64,000 bases of DNA from Sarcomyxa edulis (taxonomy: Eukaryota; Basidiomycota; Agaricomycetes; Agaricales; Mycenaceae), in the NCBI GenBank assembly GCA_009761415.1, contig QUOL01000016.1, positions 62,001 to 126,000 on the forward strand, written 5' to 3'. The position numbers and the translations under genes were made by a program. The notes beneath the pieces are model-generated. The model saw only the letters and a list, made by a program, of their open reading frames with translations, was not told where the DNA came from and ran no database searches. Shown in pieces: positions 59,398 through 64,000 of the stretch; positions within the stretch are counted from its first letter, which is position 1; each line of letters begins with the position of its first letter.

Positions 59398-61559
59398 TCA
59401 ACTAGTATATACCGGGGTTTCACGAGTATTTGGGAAGAACGATGCGACGTCAGATTGGAGGGACCGAGGGGAGGATTGTGCTGATCCAGGCTGTGACTCG
59501 TTAGCCGCCTCAACAGCCAGTCGGACGACTTCTTTCTTCAAATCGTCCACTAGCTCCTGCAGTACTTCCTTACTGATCCCGAATTGGGGTGGATCCCACT
59601 GGTATACAGTCCCATGCGTACCAGGAAGCTGTACACTGATATCATCATCTGTTCAAGGCGTGTAAACAGGGTACGAGAGAGGAAAAAGTATGGACGCGCC
59701 TTTGAAGAGTTTTTGCCCAAGTTGCCAACACATCCAGCAACGTTTCTTGCCGACACCGATACAAAGAGTATCACCCAAAGCCTGTGAAGGAGCTAGTCAC
59801 GCAAGTGCCAACGACATAGGAGGTATCCAGTTACATACCGCAGGGGAGAAGATCTGTCAAAGAGAAGTATTCATGTTGACATTTTGATTCTGGGAATGTT
59901 TAGTGAGCGCCATGAGCCCCGCCTCTGCATGAACGTGGCCAAGGAAAACAGAAAGCTTGGCTGCTTTGCGTTCAAAGTATTCTGTCGCGTTGTCGATAAT
60001 GTCTCTGGGGCGCTTGACTAACGCAGCAGCAATGAGATCTCGAATGTCCTTCTTGAGGTTATCATTATCCGTGATCGGGGCCTCGAAGTGGTTGGGTAGC
60101 GTTATTAAAGTCGCCTTGATATCGCGAGCATACTTGGAATTAGTGATGAAGAAGATTGCGGCGACATGCCATGAAGTCATGCTCCGAATACCCTGAAAGA
60201 GCTCTTCGCCCAAATTTGTCGCTCTATGAAACATCTGTGCCTCATCTGCCAGAGAAAACGTTGAGAAGTAGAGGTGTAGAGCCACAAAAATCGTAGGACT
60301 CACCATGATCTACCATCGAGCCCTCTTCGTCATAGTTCATCGTAATTTCCCTATCATCATGCTGCTCGTCTTGTGCCTCTGCTGTATGAAAGACGGACAA
60401 GTCAGTGGCAATAATGGTTGCTATGAAAAAACAGGCGTACTGGGAGATCCTTTCAGCACAAACAAAGATTTCAACGAAGAATGAGTAAAGAGCCATTTGA
60501 GCGCCGGAAGACCTTCGAGTACTCCGGTTAAAAAGGCAAGCCAATTGTCGACGGCTACTAATACTTCACGACTCGGCTTCCATTTCGGCGGTCTGTCCTT
60601 GAGCTTCGTCTTCTTCCTAGGCCTCAGTGCAAGTGCAGGTGCAGTTGTGGTTGTGGTCTGTATATCGACGTGCATCATTTCCTGAGCTCAGAGATGTGAT
60701 GGGAGATAAGATTGAGCCTCTTGGAGGCAGAGTCCATGTGGAATGTAAACTTCGTCGGGTCTGAGCCACTAGGATACAGTACATAATCCGTGAAGAGATG
60801 CGCGGACCCGGCCGTGACAATCAGAGTGGTGTTCTGTGTTCCGTGACGGTCTTTCACGTATACCTGGAATAGTCTTCGATCGTCCTCGGTCGGTGTCCAA
60901 GTCAACATGGTCGCGATAGGATCCGTTTCCCTCCCTCTCTAGCGGTGCCCAACAAACAAAAGAGGCGAGCTCTCAGTCTAGGATAACAGCGAAAGAGGAC
61001 CCAGAGGCGCAGTTTATCGTAGTCCAGTTTGAGCTCCTCCTGGTGCTGGAAAATACAGATTAGATCCCGTGCGTGCCGTTCAACAGACGGAATCGATCTG
61101 GAGGTGCGTCTGAGATGATAAACATGGTAAGAAGTAAGACTTGGATACCCACTGGGGTGGGTTCTCAAAGTCGATGCTTTCCCAGTTACTAGGTGTAAGA
61201 TACCGAGAGACGAAGTCCGAGTCTTGCTTGGGATCGGGCTGAGATAAAGCATTGGAGGCCTCAGGAGTTTCTCCGCCAGAGTTGGAAGATACGACAATGG
61301 CTGTCATCAACCCATCCGAGGTAGAATTTCCCGTAACGGCAACAATGTCCTTTCCAAGGGTAAGCAGGTTGGCAAGTTGAATGAAAGTATCAATGAGGCC
61401 AGGAGGTGTTTCCGACATTTTGCCACACGCATCGCCGTATCGGTGTTTGTTCAGGGATGAAGTCAGAAAACGAATGGAGTGTTTGAGATCATCTTCAGCA
61501 GATGATTGGGCCTGCAATTGTAAAACGTCAACTTTCTTGTTCAATGATTTCCTCACCAT
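59398..61559 (-). pseudogene. OTT_1508-like deaminase-domain protein with two frame breaks
   Basis: Starting at 61559 (MVRKSLNKKVDVLQL), the helical N-terminal region includes HARDLICIFQHQEELKLDYD and LWVLFRCYPRLRARL. Then come HGTQNTTLIVTAGSAHLFTD and KDRPPKWKPSREVLVAVDNW. The deaminase core has FLGHVHAEAGLMAL (zinc-binding His and catalytic Glu in HAE) and IGVGKKRCWMCWQLG (the CxxC pair). The end reads LPGTHG-like PGTHGTVYQWDPPQFGISKE and stops at 59400-59398. This order matches the fungal OTT_1508-like nucleic-acid/nucleotide deaminase family. Two places need a frame change without splice sites: about 60920-60945 (before MLTWTP) and about 60680 (after SELRK). The catalytic motifs are intact, so decay is recent if real. 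Confidence 0.6.
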
Positions 61560-61872
61560 GAGCGGGACCTGTCCATTAGTCGAGATGCAGCAATCCTCCT
61601 AGTGGCTGTCACGATGTCGTGGACGCGGCTTGTGGCCGTGGCCGTGGTGGTGCCGACTTGAATCTCCGCTTGAAATGCAAACGCCAATTTTCCCAGACTC
61701 TTTTCGCCGTTCTCCATCGTCCGAGTCGTATCCCCGCCAGCAAACTTCCGTTGCTCCATCTCCTCATTATCCCTTGCTTCAACTTCCAGCTCGCAGTCTC
61801 AGTCTTCGTGCACAATTTGGCTTTGCTTTTGTGTCTCTATTTACCTTGCTGTCAATCCATACCTTAGCCAAT
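61560..61872. promoter_or_regulatory. Divergent promoter, deaminase gene and MPE1
   Basis: 313 bp between the two ATGs. It contains a GTGGCCGTGGCCGTGG tandem (61632-61647) and a pyrimidine-rich run ahead of MPE1. Shared regulation is possible. Confidence 0.5.
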
Positions 61873-64000
61873 ATGGCATCTTCTGTTTTTTACAAATTCA
61901 AATCCCAGAGGGAGGAGTCCCGGGTGACATTCGACGGTACTGGCATATCTGTGTTTGACCTCAAAAGAGATATCATTCTAGCCAATAACTTGGGTAAGGC
62001 GAACGACTTTGATCTATCTGTGTTCGATGGTGCTTCGAACCAAGGTGCGTTGTTAATGCGTCTCATGCTAAGTCTTGACCGTAACGTTTGCCACCAAACA
62101 TATTCAGAATTCAAAGATGATTCACATATCATACCACGCTCATCCTCCGTTATCGTCAAACGACTTCCATCTGCACGACCTGGCAAGGGTAAAGCTGCAA
62201 TGTATATTGCCGGTACTACTGCTTCCGTCCCCATTTCAGAACCTACGCATAGACAGAATGGAGGTGGCCCGCCCAGCAACAATGCGTGGCATAAAGGTGC
62301 CATGTCAAAACGTTTCGATGGCAAGGAAGAACATGCCAAACCCTCAACCGTCCGTCCTTTTCTCACTTTGTCCTTGGATCCCCCTTTACCTTTGTCTCTA
62401 GTCGACCCCTCTGGAGGTCAAGTCATCCGTTACGAAAGGTGACGAAGCAGCCGCTATGGCTGCCATGTTTCAAGCGCAGACCGCGAACTGGGAGGAAACC
62501 CAGGAAAAGATGTCCCAGTTGGTGTCGCCCCTTTTGCGGGTTTTTTTTGTCATATGTAGTAGCTCGATGTCTCATATACGCTATTTGTTTTTTCTTTTGT
62601 TCCGCACCATATCTTCGAACAGTGCTACACGCATCTATAATCAGAATCCCCGTGGAACTGGTTTTGCTCGTGGCGGCGGCAAGCCCCATACTCCTCATCA
62701 ACATCAACCACAGCATCAGCAGCCCGATAGACCACTACCGCCAAGTTATGTCTGCTATCGTTGTGGCCAAAAAGGTCTGCAATTTGTCCGTCGTATTACT
62801 CCGACGTTCTGACTTTTCTTTCGAAGGTCATTGGATTCAGGACTGCCCCACAAACAACGATCGTGAATACGATAATAGACCTAGGATCAAGCGCACGACG
62901 GGTATACCAAGAAGCATGCTCAAAGCCGTAGAGAATCCCAATATCGCCCAGCTCGCACAAGGCGTGATGGTCACGCCGGAGGGAGGCTACGTGGTTGCAC
63001 AACCTGACTCGTCCGTTATATTTCCCTTGCTCATGATGAGTATAATTAATCCGTCGATATAGTGCATCATGGCAAAAACAAGTTTCTAGACCTAAAGGAC
63101 TAACAGCTGCTGAAGTACGGGAGCGCACGCCGACAGATGCCTCACTCGTGTGTCCAATAGATAACAAACTTTTCCGCGATGCTGTCAAGACGCCATGCTG
63201 TGGCACACTGTACTGCGAAGAGTGCATACAGACACATCTACTTGAACGCGACTTCATTTGTCCACATTGCGGAAAGAAAATAGCATCACTCGATAAGCTA
63301 AACATGGATAAACCAATGCGTACGAAGGTTACAGACTACATCGAGAAAGCCATCGAGGACAGCAAGAAGGATGGTGAAGAAGAAGGTACTTCAAGCAGCG
63401 CCAACGCTCCATCGGGCAGCGGGCAGGTACGTTTTCGATCATGCACAGAGCTATCGTAGTCTTGACATATGGTCGATTTCAGTCTTCCAATGCTCAAGAC
63501 GCAAATAATCAAGAGCAAGACTTCTACTCCGACCAACAACCAGGCTCGAATATTGACATGTCACAACTCCTCGTCGACAGCATCCCCCAACTCCAAGCCA
63601 ACATCGCCCAAATCTCCGTCATGCTCCAAAACCCTTCCCTCCCAAATCACGTACGACAAACGACAGAGATGCAGCACCATCAAATGCAAATGCAGCTTCA
63701 ACAGGCTCAAGCTTTCCAAGCCGCGTTGGCGGCCGCTACTAGTTTCCAGCAGCAGCAGCAACAAAGTATGAATGCGGGCATGGGGTATAACATGAACATG
63801 GGTTATCAGGACCAGAAACCCGATTATAGGACGTGGACTAACAACGCTTTCTCGAACCAGCAGCCTGCGGGACAGGATTCTGCGTATCAGCGGTTACCTC
63901 TGAACAACCGTCGTCGTAATCTTAAACGGGAGCGTCCTTCGGATTTCTTGGAGGTAGGAGGACCGGGGGAGCAGGAGAGTAAGGTTCCAAGATACTGGGA
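61873..64000 (+). CDS. MPE1: MPE1-like cleavage and polyadenylation factor subunit (truncated by window edge)
   Basis: The DWNN (ubiquitin-like) domain starts at the ATG: MASSVFYKFKSQREESRVTF, then RDIILANNLGKANDFDLSVF and, after an intron, EFKDDSHIIPRSSSVIVKRL. A CCHC zinc knuckle (CYRCGQKGHWIQDCP) is split by an intron after QKG. A RING/U-box follows: VCPIDNKLFRDAV, PCCGTLYCEECI, FICPHCGKKI. The tail is Gln/Met/Asn-rich (QMQMQLQQAQAFQ, SFQQQQQQSM). This order is diagnostic of Mpe1/RBBP6, which activates 3'-end cleavage and polyadenylation of pre-mRNA in the nucleus. No stop codon is reached before the window ends, so the 3' end is missing. Confidence 0.92.

Overview
This 64-kb window is nuclear DNA of a filamentous basidiomycete, most likely an Agaricomycete (mushroom-forming fungus). 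Introns of about 45-65 bp with GT-AG ends break almost every gene. The gene content (tandem BTB-domain genes, a hybrid histidine kinase pair, an OTT_1508-type deaminase, MPE1, ESCRT-II VPS25) also fits that group. There is no rRNA, CRISPR or prokaryotic operon structure, and I saw no convincing tRNA. Introns were placed by hand from splice consensus, reading frame and family conservation, so multi-exon genes are given as full spans.

Layout. 1-2.5 kb is gene-poor and holds a 1.48-kb non-autonomous DNA transposon (400-1881) with 30-bp terminal inverted repeats and a 6-bp target duplication. 2.5-6.0 kb (minus) is a REG1/Hex2-like protein phosphatase 1 regulatory subunit. 6.0-9.3 kb has no supportable gene. 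9.4-13.1 kb (plus) is a tandem array of three BTB/POZ genes. 13.4-19.1 kb (plus) is a giant coiled-coil spindle-pole-body protein of the Pcp1/pericentrin type (CM1-like motif plus PACT domain). 19.5-25.2 kb (minus) carries two tandem DAL5/allantoate-permease-type MFS transporters. The duplicated unit also carried the 3' end of the pericentrin-like gene, so an orphan PACT fragment lies between the copies. 26.3-27.3 kb (minus) is a small RING protein. 27.3-29.9 kb is empty.

29.9-32.1 kb (minus) is a She3-like coiled-coil gene with a 21-nt micro-exon. 32.3-33.8 kb (plus) is a RING/coiled-coil protein with an in-frame 51-bp minisatellite. 34.2-35.6 kb (plus) is a nitronate monooxygenase. 35.9-37.7 kb (plus) is a DEK_C/HIRIP3-like histone-chaperone-type protein, convergent with a secreted GH35 beta-galactosidase (37.8-42.5 kb, minus). 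43.0-43.8 kb (plus) is VPS25 in five tiny exons. 45.1-53.6 kb (plus) holds two tandem hybrid histidine kinases. The first seems to have lost the splice donor inside its H-box. 54.2-61.6 kb is a patch of decay around housekeeping genes: a truncated SDR, ribosomal protein uL5 (intact), a histidine phosphatase with a frame break, an intact intronless membrane protein, and an OTT_1508-like deaminase with two frame breaks. 61.9-64 kb (plus) is MPE1, cut by the window edge.

Functionally, housekeeping genes (REG1, pericentrin-like, VPS25, uL5, MPE1, HIRIP3-like) alternate with accessory families that duplicate and decay locally (BTB, MFS, histidine kinases, RING proteins, SDR, PGM-like, deaminase). 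I found no multi-gene biosynthetic cluster or new defence system. The most informative signals are the transposon, the PACT/MFS segmental duplication and the H-box lesion in kinase copy 1.
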